Shown here piece after piece: positions 40,918-49,315 of a stretch of 64,000 bases of DNA. The stretch lies in assembly GCF_047030795.1 (NCBI RefSeq), contig NZ_JBKYIC010000001.1; one strand, given 5' to 3'. The DNA comes from Frisingicoccus sp902471845 (GTDB lineage: Bacteria > Bacillota > Clostridia > Lachnospirales > Lachnospiraceae). The notes beneath the pieces were generated by a model. The model was not told where the DNA came from. It searched no databases and saw only the letters and a list, made by a program, of their open reading frames with translations. How positions within the stretch are numbered: the first letter of the stretch is position 1; every line of letters begins with the position of its first letter. A program made the translations under genes and the position numbers.

Positions 40918-43344
40918 TTACTTTCTCAATTCAATGCCCATCTTTTCAAGTTCGGCAAGAATCTTATCCATGACCGCATTGACATCCTTATCTTCCAGCG
41001 TCCGTGTTTTATCTCGGAATACGATGGAATAAGCCACGGATTTACATCCTTCCTTAATCTGAGCGCCTTCGTAAATATCGAACAGTTCAAAGCTTTCCAG
41101 CAGCTTACCGCCCCGTTTGCGGATGACTTCTTCCACTTCGCCGACCATAATGTCCTTGCTCATGACCATACTGATATCACGAGTGACAGCCGGATATTTG
41201 GCAATACCCTGGAATTTCCGGTCAAAGGATGCAGCCTCAACCAGATATGGCATATCGAGAACGGCAATATAGGTTCTTGCACCCAGTTTATAATTATCTG
41301 CAACTTCCGGATGAATTTCGCCCAGATAACCAATGACCTGACCATCGTAAATAATATTGGCCTGACGTCCCGGATGGAGATAGTTCTTGCCGGCTTTCGG
41401 ATCATAATTCACCTGTTTTTTCATGCCGATACGTTCCAGATATTCTTCTACAACACCTTTCATGGTGAAGAAATCGCCGGAACCATACATACCCAGAGTA
41501 AACTGTACCCGTTCATCCGGATAATCGGTCAACGGCAGTTCCTTCGGCAGATAAATTACAGCCAGTTCATAAAGTTTTGCTTCTTTATTCCGGTGGCTGT
41601 AGTTAAAAGCCAGGGATGTCAGCATACCATTTAACGGTGTGGTACGCATAATGCTGAAATCCTCGCCTAAAGGATTCATAATGGTTACTGTCTGACGCAA
41701 TGGGTCATTTTCATCTAACAAAAGTTTATCAAATACCTTCGGGCTCTCGAAGGAATAGGTCATGCTCTCGGAGAATCCACAGAACTCAGCGGTCTCTCTT
41801 GCAACCGATTCCACACGAAGCTTGTAGGATAATTTTCCTGTGGTCGCTTCGCCGCTCGGCAAAGTTACCGGAATATTGTCATAACCGAAGAAACGGGCAA
41901 CCTCTTCGGCCAGATCGGCCTGTCCTTCCAAATCCTGACGGAAAGTCGGTACAGTCACCATCTTTGTCTCCGGATTGTATTTTAATTCCAGAGGTCCGAA
42001 GTAAGTCAGCATCTCATCTAAGGTCAAATCTGTTCCAAGTAAATCATTGACTCTCTCAGCACTGAAAAGAATGTCATGTTCTTCCCGTTTTTCCGGATAA
42101 ATATCAACCACACCGTCAACCACTTCACCGGCACCCAGTTCTTCGATCAGCTGGCAGGCACGATTCATAGCATCGATGGCATTGTTCGGGTCCAGACCCT
42201 TTTCAAATTTACTCTGGGCATCGGTACGCATACCGAGCTTTTTACCGGAAAGACGGATATTCGTGCCGTCAAAGCAGGCCGCTTCAAAGAGCATCGTCTG
42301 AACGTTGTCTGTGATCATGGAGTTTTCACCGCCCATGATACCTGCGATACCAACTGGTTTTTTGCCATCACAGATAGCCAGCATCGAATTATCCATCTTA
42401 TGGCTCTGACCGTCCAGTGTCACAAATTCCTCACCATCGACGAAACGGCGAACCACGATCTGATGATCTTCAATCGTATCCAGGTCATAGGCATGCATCG
42501 GCTGTCCATATTCTTCCATGACATAGTTCGTAATATCAACGATATTGTTGATCGGACGGATGCCATTGGCCGCGAGACGGCGCTGCATCCATTCCGGTGA
42601 CGGTGCCAGTTTAATATTTTTAACTACTCTTGCTGTATAGCGCGGGCATAAATCCACATCTTCCACACGAACCTTGATGTAATCATTGACATCCCCGCCG
42701 CAGCCCTTCACTTCAACCACCGGCGGTACGAAAGGTTTCCGGAAAGTTGCTGCTGCCTCTCTCGCAATACCGAGAACACCGAAACAGTCCACACGGTTGG
42801 ATGTGATCTCATACTCAAATACCACATCGTGAAGTCCGAGAGCCTCCACCGCATCGTCGCCTGGTTTTACGCTTCCTGCTTTGAAAATGTAAATACCTTC
42901 CTCCGGTGCTTCCGGATAGAAATCCCGGCTGGAACCCAGTTCCTCGATGGAGCACATCATACCGAAGCTTTCCACACCGCGAAGTTTGCCTTTTTTAATG
43001 GCAATGCCATTTTCCGGCAGAGGACCGCCGTCATGGCCTCCGGCTACCCGTCCACCTACGCGGACAACAGGAACCAGATCGCCTTCATGGACATTCGGCG
43101 CACCGGTAACAATCTGAATATTTTCTTCCTCACCCACATTGACCTGGCAGATGATCAGTTTATCTGCATCCGGGTGTTTTTCAATCTTTTCAATCTGACC
43201 GACAACAATCTTGTCCAGATTCTTGTCCATTTCCACAAATCCCTCAACCTTTGTACCGGATAAGGTCATTGCGTCTGTGTATTCCTGAGCAGTTACATCA
43301 AGGCCAGGAACATAAGCTTTAATCCATGATAATGGTGTATTCAT
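40918..43344 (-). CDS. pheT: Phenylalanyl-tRNA synthetase beta subunit
   Basis: Large subunit of the heterotetrameric enzyme, 808 residues, normal length. Domain order visible: tRNA-binding OB fold (IVVGQIEKIEKHPDADKLII near residue 45), the B3/B4 editing domain with RYTARVVKNIKL and GQPMHAYDLDTI, B5, and a C-terminal ferredoxin-like anticodon-binding domain (FQGIAKYPAVTRDISMVMSK). It follows pheS by 15 bases in the pheS-pheT-queA operon. It acts with pheS in the cytoplasm and hydrolyses Tyr-tRNA-Phe in its editing site. Confidence 0.97.
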   Translation of the reverse strand: MNTPLSWIKAYVPGLDVTAQEYTDAMTLSGTKVEGFVEMDKNLDKIVVGQIEKIEKHPDADKLIICQVNVGEEENIQIVTGAPNVHEGDLVPVVRVGGRVAGGHDGGPLPENGIAIKKGKLRGVESFGMMCSIEELGSSRDFYPEAPEEGIYIFKAGSVKPGDDAVEALGLHDVVFEYEITSNRVDCFGVLGIAREAAATFRKPFVPPVVEVKGCGGDVNDYIKVRVEDVDLCPRYTARVVKNIKLAPSPEWMQRRLAANGIRPINNIVDITNYVMEEYGQPMHAYDLDTIEDHQIVVRRFVDGEEFVTLDGQSHKMDNSMLAICDGKKPVGIAGIMGGENSMITDNVQTMLFEAACFDGTNIRLSGKKLGMRTDAQSKFEKGLDPNNAIDAMNRACQLIEELGAGEVVDGVVDIYPEKREEHDILFSAERVNDLLGTDLTLDEMLTYFGPLELKYNPETKMVTVPTFRQDLEGQADLAEEVARFFGYDNIPVTLPSGEATTGKLSYKLRVESVARETAEFCGFSESMTYSFESPKVFDKLLLDENDPLRQTVTIMNPLGEDFSIMRTTPLNGMLTSLAFNYSHRNKEAKLYELAVIYLPKELPLTDYPDERVQFTLGMYGSGDFFTMKGVVEEYLERIGMKKQVNYDPKAGKNYLHPGRQANIIYDGQVIGYLGEIHPEVADNYKLGARTYIAVLDMPYLVEAASFDRKFQGIAKYPAVTRDISMVMSKDIMVGEVEEVIRKRGGKLLESFELFDIYEGAQIKEGCKSVAYSIVFRDKTRTLEDKDVNAVMDKILAELEKMGIELRK

Positions 43345-43359
43345 TTTTCCTTCCCCCTT

Positions 43360-44379
43360 TTAGAACTGTTTTAAGAAACGTGTATCATTTTCATAAAGTA
43401 ACCGCATATCATCAATTTCATATTTCAGCAGGGCGATTCGCTCAAGACCCACGCCGAAAGCGAAACCGGAATATTTTTCCGGGTCAATGCCGCTCATGGT
43501 CAGAACCTTCGGATGAACCATGCCGCAGCCCAGGATTTCAATCCAGCCGGAGCCTTTGCACATACGGCAGCCCTTTCCGCCGCATTTGAAGCAGGTGACA
43601 TCCATCTCCGCGCTTGGCTCTGTGAATGGGAAATGATGCGGACGGAATTTAACCTTTGTCTCTTCGCCGAAAAGTTCTTTGGCAAACTCAGCCAGTGTTC
43701 CCTTCAAATCTGCAAATGTAATATGCTTGTCGATAACGAGACCTTCAATCTGATGGAAGCATGGGGAATGGGTCGCATCCACTTCATCGGAACGATATAC
43801 CCGGCCCGGAGCGATCATACGGATCGGCAGCTCCTGAGTTTCCATCGTGTGTACCTGAGTACCGGAGGTCTGAGTTCTTAAAACGAACTCCTTATTGATA
43901 TAGAAAGTATCCTGCTCGTCCTTTGCCGGATGGTTATCCGGAATATTTAAAGCCTCAAAGTTATAATAATCTTTTTCAACTTCCGGTCCTTCAATCACTT
44001 CATAGCCCATACCTACGAAAATACGCTCTACTTCTTCAAGGGCGATAGTATTCGGATGACGATGACCCACATTACTCTTTTTTGCCGGAAGGGTAACGTC
44101 AATTACCTCAGCCTTTAACTGGGCTTCTCTGGCTTTTCTGGCCAGTTCAGTCTTCATCTCCTCCATCCTTTTTTCAATTTCGGAACGGGTCTCATTCACC
44201 ATCTGTCCAAAAGCCGGACGGTCTTCCGGCGCAATTTCTTTCATGGACTTCATGATTGAAGTCAATTCACCTTTTTTACCTAAAAAAGCGACACGGATAT
44301 CGTTCAGCTTTTCCAGTGCACCAGCTTCTTCAATCTGAGCCAGTGCATTCTGACGGATTTGCTCTAATCTGTCTTTCAT
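43360..44379 (-). CDS. pheS: Phenylalanyl-tRNA synthetase alpha subunit
   Basis: Catalytic subunit, class II synthetase fold, 339 residues. The N-terminal coiled coil (EQIRQNALAQIEEAGALEKL) binds tRNA. Class II motif 2 lies in RVYRSDEVDATHSPCFHQIE, with the phenylalanine pocket in TEPSAEMDVTC, and motif 3 is GFAFGVGLERIALLKYEID at the end. A CFKCGGKGCRMCKGSGW cysteine cluster near residue 275 suggests a bound metal, as seen in many PheS proteins. The ATG at 44379 has AAAGGA upstream; the frame to 44433 runs into the T-box terminator and is rejected. Confidence 0.97.
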   Translation of the reverse strand: MKDRLEQIRQNALAQIEEAGALEKLNDIRVAFLGKKGELTSIMKSMKEIAPEDRPAFGQMVNETRSEIEKRMEEMKTELARKAREAQLKAEVIDVTLPAKKSNVGHRHPNTIALEEVERIFVGMGYEVIEGPEVEKDYYNFEALNIPDNHPAKDEQDTFYINKEFVLRTQTSGTQVHTMETQELPIRMIAPGRVYRSDEVDATHSPCFHQIEGLVIDKHITFADLKGTLAEFAKELFGEETKVKFRPHHFPFTEPSAEMDVTCFKCGGKGCRMCKGSGWIEILGCGMVHPKVLTMSGIDPEKYSGFAFGVGLERIALLKYEIDDMRLLYENDTRFLKQF

Positions 44380-44433
44380 CTCTATCGATTCCTTTCTAAA
44401 TAATAATACTTGGGGCATATTTTTCTTGTGCAA

Positions 44434-44463
44434 TAAAAAAAGCCCCTTCGTTTCAACAAAGGG
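44434..44463 (-). terminator. T-box-controlled terminator before pheS
   Basis: Stem CCCTTTG/CGAAGGG with one wobble pair and flanking GC pairs, then seven T on the minus strand. It competes with the antiterminator around the T-box sequence. Confidence 0.85.
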
Positions 44464-44710
44464 ACGGATTCTTTCCGCGGTACCACCCTAATTCCAGACG
44501 TTAAACGCCTGACACTCGGATATGCGTAACGTGCATCAACGTCATCTCCTACTACCCGCAGGCTTAATATCGCTCCTGTCCATGGATTCAAAGATGCGGC
44601 TCCTGTGGGAAATTCAATACATATCTGAACTTAAACCGGCTTCCACCCGCTGACCGGTTCTCTCTGTAAGAAAATATGCATCTACTGACACATTCACAGC
44701 CTTTACACTG
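44434..44710 (-). promoter_or_regulatory. T-box leader, phenylalanine specificity
   Basis: A 5' leader sensing uncharged tRNA-Phe. The conserved T-box AGGGTGGTACCGCGG is on the minus strand at 44475-44489. A stem I base, CTGTG paired with CACAG, brackets the specifier loop. This loop reads GAATTTCC before CACAG and contains UUC. AGTAGA, the S-turn type motif, lies after the 5' arm. Specificity for phenylalanine agrees with the genes it controls (pheS-pheT-queA). Confidence 0.88.
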
Positions 44711-44716
44711 TGTTTT

Positions 44717-44744
44717 ATTTTAACATATTCATTTTCTTTGTCAA
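44717..44744 (-). promoter_or_regulatory. Sigma-A promoter of the pheST leader
   Basis: Minus-strand consensus TTGACA (44739-44744), 16-base spacer, TAAAAT (44717-44722). Confidence 0.7.
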
Positions 44745-44763
44745 GTGGCGCGGATGGATTTAG

Positions 44764-44792
44764 TTGCCATTTTTTCTAATCCGTGATATTAT
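44764..44792 (+). promoter_or_regulatory. Sigma-A promoter of the YihY-family gene
   Basis: TTGCCA (44764-44769), 17-base spacer, TATTAT (44787-44792), 40 bases before the start codon. Confidence 0.6.
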
Positions 44793-44832
44793 CGTTGTTA
44801 TCTGAAAATGATATTCTCAGGAGGAAACTGTG

Positions 44833-45669
44833 ATGCTTAAAGTAATTGTCTGGGTTCAAAATATATTAAAGAAAATCCGAAAAGACCGTCTTGCCGCCTA
44901 TTCCGGCCAGTCGGCCTACTTTATCATACTGTCCTTCCTGCCTTTTCTTCTGTTTCTTTTGACATTGGTACAGCATCTGCCGATCGATATAGAAACTATG
45001 ATGGATGCCATTTTTCTGGTCATCCCCCGCTCCTATGAAGCGACAGTGGCTGCCATACTCAATGATATTCATATTGAATCCGGTGCCACAATCCTTTCCG
45101 TATCCGTTATCATAACCATATGGACAGCCGGAAAAGGTATTATGGCTCTTTCCGACGGATTGAACTCGGTACAGGAGATTGAAGAAAACCGGAACTATTT
45201 TATTCTCCGGTTAAAAGCGGCTCTCTACACGCTGCTGTTTGCCATTGTGATCATCTTTACAGTGATCGTTCTTGTCTTCGGTAACCGGATTTATTCCTGG
45301 CTGCGTACCGCAATACCGAGCATGCCGGAATATTCCCAGATTTTAAATATGCTCCAGTCCTTTATTGCCATTGGATTTTATATTTTAATCTTTACTCTGT
45401 TTTACAAGTTTCTTCCGGCCAAACCGATGAAAACCTTAAAGCAGCTTCCCGGCGCCATATTTACAACCGCCGGATGGATGATCGGCTCCTACATTTTTTC
45501 TTTATACGTTGAATACTCCAGCAGTTCTTCTTATATGTACGGCAGTCTTTCCTACTTGATATTCTTTTTCATTTACTTGTATTTAATGATGTATATCTTC
45601 TTTTTGGGGGCGGAACTCAACTATTTCCTCTTCCCGGAGAAAAAAGAAGATTTCCACTTATTGTATTGA
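44833..45669 (+). CDS. YihY/BrkB-family membrane protein
   Basis: Inner-membrane protein of 278 residues with six hydrophobic helices. The family opening is KDRLAAYSGQSAYFIILSFL (around residue 19), then LPFLLFLLTLVQHLP. Later come IWTAGKGIMALSDGLNSVQE and the last helices with YGSLSYLIFFFIYLYLMMYI followed by FLGAELNY. BrkB was first described as a serum-resistance protein and then loosely as RNase BN; YihY proteins are now regarded as membrane proteins of unclear function. AGGAGG precedes the ATG; a GTG three bases earlier is also possible. It diverges from the pheST operon. Confidence 0.92.
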   Translation: MLKVIVWVQNILKKIRKDRLAAYSGQSAYFIILSFLPFLLFLLTLVQHLPIDIETMMDAIFLVIPRSYEATVAAILNDIHIESGATILSVSVIITIWTAGKGIMALSDGLNSVQEIEENRNYFILRLKAALYTLLFAIVIIFTVIVLVFGNRIYSWLRTAIPSMPEYSQILNMLQSFIAIGFYILIFTLFYKFLPAKPMKTLKQLPGAIFTTAGWMIGSYIFSLYVEYSSSSSYMYGSLSYLIFFFIYLYLMMYIFFLGAELNYFLFPEKKEDFHLLY

Positions 45670-45675
45670 ATTTAA

Positions 45676-45706
45676 GGGCCGGCAGTTTTTAATTGCCGAC
45701 CCTCAT
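45676..45706. terminator. Terminator between convergent YihY and SpoIID genes
   Basis: GGGcCGGCA and TGCCGaCCC arms around a nine-base loop, with T-rich flank on the plus strand. Confidence 0.75.
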
Positions 45707-45708
45707 TT

Positions 45709-47973
45709 TTACTCTGTGATCAATTCTGAATCCGGGAAAAAGTACCTTAAAATCTCATCATATGATTTTCCCATCTCGGCCATTTTCATAGCCCCGTTTT
45801 GGCTCATTCCGCAGCCGTGTCCATATCCGCCGCCATGAATCAGATATCCCTCGCATGTACTATTTTCAACCACTGCATCCATATAGCAATAGGCGCTCGG
45901 AAGCATTGCCCACCCGGTCACCGTCTCTCCGCTCTGCGGAATGAGTTCTGAATTGGCCGGAGAAAATATCTGTCGGATTTTATACTCACCATAAACCGTG
46001 CATGTGCCCAGACTGCCATCAAGCTGGATAGCTTTAAGCAGACCGCTCTCTGCCCGTTCAAGCACTGTAACACTTGCCAGCTCGCCGATATCTGTCTGAC
46101 AGACGTTTACCGCACTGTTCCGAATATCCTCCGCAGATACAAATACCTGCCAGCGAAACCATGGCAGGTCCTGTTCGAAGTAATCTGCACCATCTTCCAT
46201 ATTGATAAAACGACGAAAATCCTCTTCCTGCATGAGATTTAGCCCTACGGAATCGTCACTTAAAAAGACAGACACCGCCTCATCGTCATCGGTACTGCCG
46301 CCGCTGTACCAGACATCCTTTGCATCTGAAGTATGACCGCAGGAAGTAGAAAAAAAATAGGTTGCCGTCAATCCTTCCGGATTCTGGAGTACCTGCCCCC
46401 GTGTCTGGGAAGCAGCCTGAATACTTTCCGCACATTCTTCCGGATTATTATATACCTGGCTGGACACCGTATCATCCAGATTCGCCGGATAGTCCCGAAA
46501 AGTCGTTCCAAGAGCTCTCCGTCCAAAGGTTCGGGCGCACACCGCCTGCACTTTCAGCGCTTCCTCCCCATAGGATATCGGCATTTCACCGGGAATCACG
46601 CCTGCTACATAATCTTCCATATTCACCTGATTTATAACGATCAACCCGCCTGCTGCTTCCTGAATCTGGATTTCGCCATGATAGGAAGGGGCTCCGCTGC
46701 TTCGTTCTAGGGAAAGAACCTGTATTTTCCCCCGTTCATTTTCTGCTTTCACCACCGCCGCACTGCCCTCTTCAAAGATTCCCTCTCCCTGCTTAAAGGT
46801 CACTTCCGTGCCAGCCTCATACCGTTTTATCTCATCATTTCCCATGACAAGAAAAGGTTCTGCACAAGTCACTGTCACCGACGGCTGTTCATAAATCTCC
46901 CCGTCTCCATGAAGGAGTACCCGAATCGTCTCCTCAGCATAATCCTGATAAATGATTCCGCAAATTTCATTTCCCTGGAGAACAAATTCATACACTGTGC
47001 CGTCTGCTGCCAGTTCGTCTTTCGAAATCACCTTCGGCGATGGATAAATCTGATAAACTACCAGATTTTCAGAAAGCGGGACCGTACCATAATCTTTGAG
47101 CACCGCCGCCCCTTCTTCCATTCCAGTCAATGCGGCCTTTATACGGCTCGTCTTATAATCCACACCGGTCAAACGGCCTTCGGTAAAGGTCAAATCGGCC
47201 ATATTCGGCTCCAGTTTCTGACTCAGCCTTCCTTCCAGCTTGATGCTGCGCTCATATCCATCCAAAAACACCTGGATTTCATCATCTTCTCCCGACTCAA
47301 TCCAGACATTTTCCATCCGGCACAGGTCGTCCGCTTTTCCCACAACGCAAAGGATTTCATTTCCGGCCGTATAGACTTCAAGACTGCAATCCATGTAAAT
47401 ATCCATCGCAAGTCCCTCGGCCAAATACATTCCCCGGCTTGTCAACGTCTGCCATGCTCCCAGTGCCGATATATTTGACGGCGTTCCGTAAACAGCCAGT
47501 TTTTCCCTCTGAACCCGGGAGCTTTCCGCAGAGAGCAGCTGATAGACCTCACACCACTGCGTTCTCGGAACCATGCCATCCCCCTGACGGTATTTCAACG
47601 AAAAAGACAGCAAGTCCTCTGAAAGATGAAATTGCTCCATAATGTATTTCAAATCGCTGTAAGTGAATGTGTCCCCCGGATGAAATTTCCCGTCCTCCCG
47701 GAGGTTCATCCAGCCTTCATTCAACGCCACCGCCGCATATTTTCCGTACCATTCTTCTCCAACAATATCTTCTGGCAATTCCATCCCACTTTTTTTCTGT
47801 GTTTCGCACTCATCCCTGTCGTATCGCATCAGGGCCAGCATCCGGGCGATCTGTGCACGGCTCATCATCTCATTTGATGTCCACTGTCGGTGAATATTCA
47901 AGAAATAAACGAGTAAAATTGTCAAAGCTGCAGAAAAAATACCAATATGTACCAGGTAACGCCGCAAATACAT
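45709..47973 (-). CDS. SpoIID/LytB-domain protein with N-terminal membrane anchor
   Basis: A 754-residue protein. A signal-anchor helix (VHIGIFSAALTILLVYFLNI) lies at residues 7-26. A long extracytoplasmic part follows, without recognised domains until about residue 430. There the SpoIID domain begins: MEDYVAGVIPGEMPISYGEE, VQAVCARTFGRRAL, YFFSTSCGHTSDAKDVW, and the end motif GGYGHGCGMSQNGAMKMAEM. SpoIID enzymes are lytic transglycosylases acting on denuded glycans during engulfment, but this protein is about twice the usual size and may act on vegetative wall. The inner ATG at 47973 has AAGGAGAGG; the longer frame starts within a repeat. Confidence 0.88.
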   Translation of the reverse strand: MYLRRYLVHIGIFSAALTILLVYFLNIHRQWTSNEMMSRAQIARMLALMRYDRDECETQKKSGMELPEDIVGEEWYGKYAAVALNEGWMNLREDGKFHPGDTFTYSDLKYIMEQFHLSEDLLSFSLKYRQGDGMVPRTQWCEVYQLLSAESSRVQREKLAVYGTPSNISALGAWQTLTSRGMYLAEGLAMDIYMDCSLEVYTAGNEILCVVGKADDLCRMENVWIESGEDDEIQVFLDGYERSIKLEGRLSQKLEPNMADLTFTEGRLTGVDYKTSRIKAALTGMEEGAAVLKDYGTVPLSENLVVYQIYPSPKVISKDELAADGTVYEFVLQGNEICGIIYQDYAEETIRVLLHGDGEIYEQPSVTVTCAEPFLVMGNDEIKRYEAGTEVTFKQGEGIFEEGSAAVVKAENERGKIQVLSLERSSGAPSYHGEIQIQEAAGGLIVINQVNMEDYVAGVIPGEMPISYGEEALKVQAVCARTFGRRALGTTFRDYPANLDDTVSSQVYNNPEECAESIQAASQTRGQVLQNPEGLTATYFFSTSCGHTSDAKDVWYSGGSTDDDEAVSVFLSDDSVGLNLMQEEDFRRFINMEDGADYFEQDLPWFRWQVFVSAEDIRNSAVNVCQTDIGELASVTVLERAESGLLKAIQLDGSLGTCTVYGEYKIRQIFSPANSELIPQSGETVTGWAMLPSAYCYMDAVVENSTCEGYLIHGGGYGHGCGMSQNGAMKMAEMGKSYDEILRYFFPDSELITE

Positions 47974-48003
47974 CCTCTCCTTCCAGAAAATCAGCCCAAA
48001 ATA

Positions 48004-48024
48004 TACGGGATGCCCGAATGGGTA
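48004..48024 (+). repeat. Dispersed 21-base repeat, copy 2
   Basis: TACGGGATGCCCGAATGGGTA, one base different from copy 1 at 39370. It abuts the T-run of the 6S RNA terminator. Confidence 0.6.
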
Positions 48025-48053
48025 AAAAAAAGACGGCAAATATACCGTCTTTT
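48024..48053 (-). terminator. Terminator of the 6S RNA gene
   Basis: AAGACGG/CCGTCTT stem with a TATATTTG loop and an eight-T run on the minus strand. Confidence 0.88.
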
Positions 48054-48249
48054 GTTCTTAAAAAATAATATACCCAGAGTGCCGTCTCCTGCCTTTTGAC
48101 GCCTAACCCGACGCCAAGTGGGTTACCTCATCAAGTTTTCTGTCTTCCACTGCAAACGGAGGCCTGACATATTCTTAATATATGGTATCCCGTATACATA
48201 AATGTAGGTTCAAAACAGCAGGATCATCGTACACCCCAGGCTACTTTCT
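48024..48249 (-). ncRNA. ssrS: Probable 6S RNA
   Basis: A gene-free transcript on the minus strand, bounded by a strong promoter (48256-48284) and a terminator (48024-48053). Its ends pair: CCTGGGGTG (48232-48240) with CACTCTGGG (48074-48082) over nine positions. Inside, TCCTGCT pairs with GGCAGGA and TTTTGA with TCAAAA, leaving a large central bubble and a further hairpin. This rod with a central bubble and a length near 180-200 nt fits 6S RNA, which binds sigma-A RNA polymerase. Segments such as TTTTGAACCTACA look familiar from Firmicute 6S RNAs, but that is memory, not a search. Confidence 0.72.
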
Positions 48250-48255
48250 GAATTT

Positions 48256-48284
48256 ATTATATCCTATATGTTTTTAAAATTCAA
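48256..48284 (-). promoter_or_regulatory. Strong sigma-A promoter of the 6S RNA gene
   Basis: Minus-strand TTGAAT (48279-48284), 17-base spacer, perfect TATAAT (48256-48261). Confidence 0.75.
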
Positions 48285-48340
48285 GTATCAATAACACAGA
48301 TACTTTATATGACAAAAATTGTCATTGCTCATCCTTCGTA

Positions 48341-48369
48341 TGGACTTTTTTTCGTCCCCGTGCTACTAT
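48341..48369 (+). promoter_or_regulatory. Candidate promoter of the GDPD gene
   Basis: TGGACT (48341-48346), 17-base spacer, TACTAT (48364-48369), 38 bases before the start codon. Confidence 0.45.
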
Positions 48370-48406
48370 AAGTATATGCAAATTTATATATAAAATGAGG
48401 TTCACA

Positions 48407-49246
48407 ATGAAAAAACTTTCAAAACTTACACAGTCAATCCGGCATTTGTTTACGATGCTCTGCGGGGCGATCCTTTTTTTCATCTGTCCCCGCCTCATGC
48501 TGAATCATCAAAAAAAATGGGCGCCATTTGTACAATGGGATTATGCCCATCGCGGACTTCACGATAATCTCTGGGGTGTTCCTGAAAATTCTCTTCCAGC
48601 CTTTCAGGCTGCTATGGACAAGGGCTATGGCATTGAACTGGATGTCCATCTGACAGCAGATAATGAACTGGTCGTTCACCATGACGACACCCTCTACCGC
48701 ATGTGTCATGTGGAAAGAGATATCAAGGATATGACCTTGAAAGAAATCCGCCAGTATACACTGCTTGGAACGGAAGAAAAGATACCAACACTCCAGGAAG
48801 TTCTTGATCTGGTCAATGGCCGGGTGCCGCTTTTAATTGAACTAAAAACCGAATCCCACACCTGCGACCGTCTGTGCCGTATTTTATCCAAGACCATGCG
48901 GAGCTATTCCGGCAATTATATCCTGGAATCTTTTAATCCGCTGGCGCTTCTATGGTTTCGCAAAAATGAACCGCAAATTTTACGCGGCCAGCTTTCCTGT
49001 AACTTTTTTAAGGAGAAACCCCACTGTGATCTGGTATTATTTATGATTACCGTTCTCGGCTCCAACTTTTTGTCCCGTCCGGACTTTATATCTTACAAAT
49101 ACACAGATTACAAAAACCCAATGGTCCGCATCAACTGTCGTCTCTTTCAGGCACGTCTGGCGCTCTGGACCATCAACACTATTGATGCCTACGACGCTGT
49201 TCGAAACAACGCCGATATGATCATATTTGAAGGCATCGAGCCATAA
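48407..49246 (+). CDS. Glycerophosphodiester phosphodiesterase family protein
   Basis: Hydrolyses glycerophosphodiesters to glycerol-3-phosphate and an alcohol; 279 residues. A short N-terminal hydrophobic segment (FTMLCGAILFFICPRLML) may anchor it to the membrane. The catalytic core starts YAHRGLHDN with the first catalytic His, then PENSLPAFQAAMDKGYGIEL, DVHLTADNELVVHHDDTL with metal ligands and second His, and LVNGRVPLLIELKTE. It ends in the barrel strand with ADMIIFEGIE. The inner ATG at 48407 has GAGG upstream. It is a single gene, with a terminator shared with convergent thrC. Confidence 0.93.
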   Translation: MKKLSKLTQSIRHLFTMLCGAILFFICPRLMLNHQKKWAPFVQWDYAHRGLHDNLWGVPENSLPAFQAAMDKGYGIELDVHLTADNELVVHHDDTLYRMCHVERDIKDMTLKEIRQYTLLGTEEKIPTLQEVLDLVNGRVPLLIELKTESHTCDRLCRILSKTMRSYSGNYILESFNPLALLWFRKNEPQILRGQLSCNFFKEKPHCDLVLFMITVLGSNFLSRPDFISYKYTDYKNPMVRINCRLFQARLALWTINTIDAYDAVRNNADMIIFEGIEP

Positions 49247-49251
49247 AACAA

Positions 49252-49302
49252 AGGGAATGTCACCGGACTGCTAAACTTTAGCAGCTGAATGACATTCCCT
49301 TA
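49252..49302. terminator. Bidirectional terminator between the GDPD gene and thrC
   Basis: Twelve-base outer stem AAGGGAATGTCA/TGACATTCCCTT with inner CTGCTAAA/TTTAGCAG hairpin. Confidence 0.85.
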
Positions 49303-49315
49303 TATTTTACTTATT

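Noticed and set aside
48024..48284. tmRNA, RNase P RNA, SRP RNA or a known riboswitch instead of 6S RNA
   Set aside because: No tag peptide frame, no conserved RNase P or SRP core sequences, and no protein-coding gene follows the terminator on that strand within riboswitch distance.
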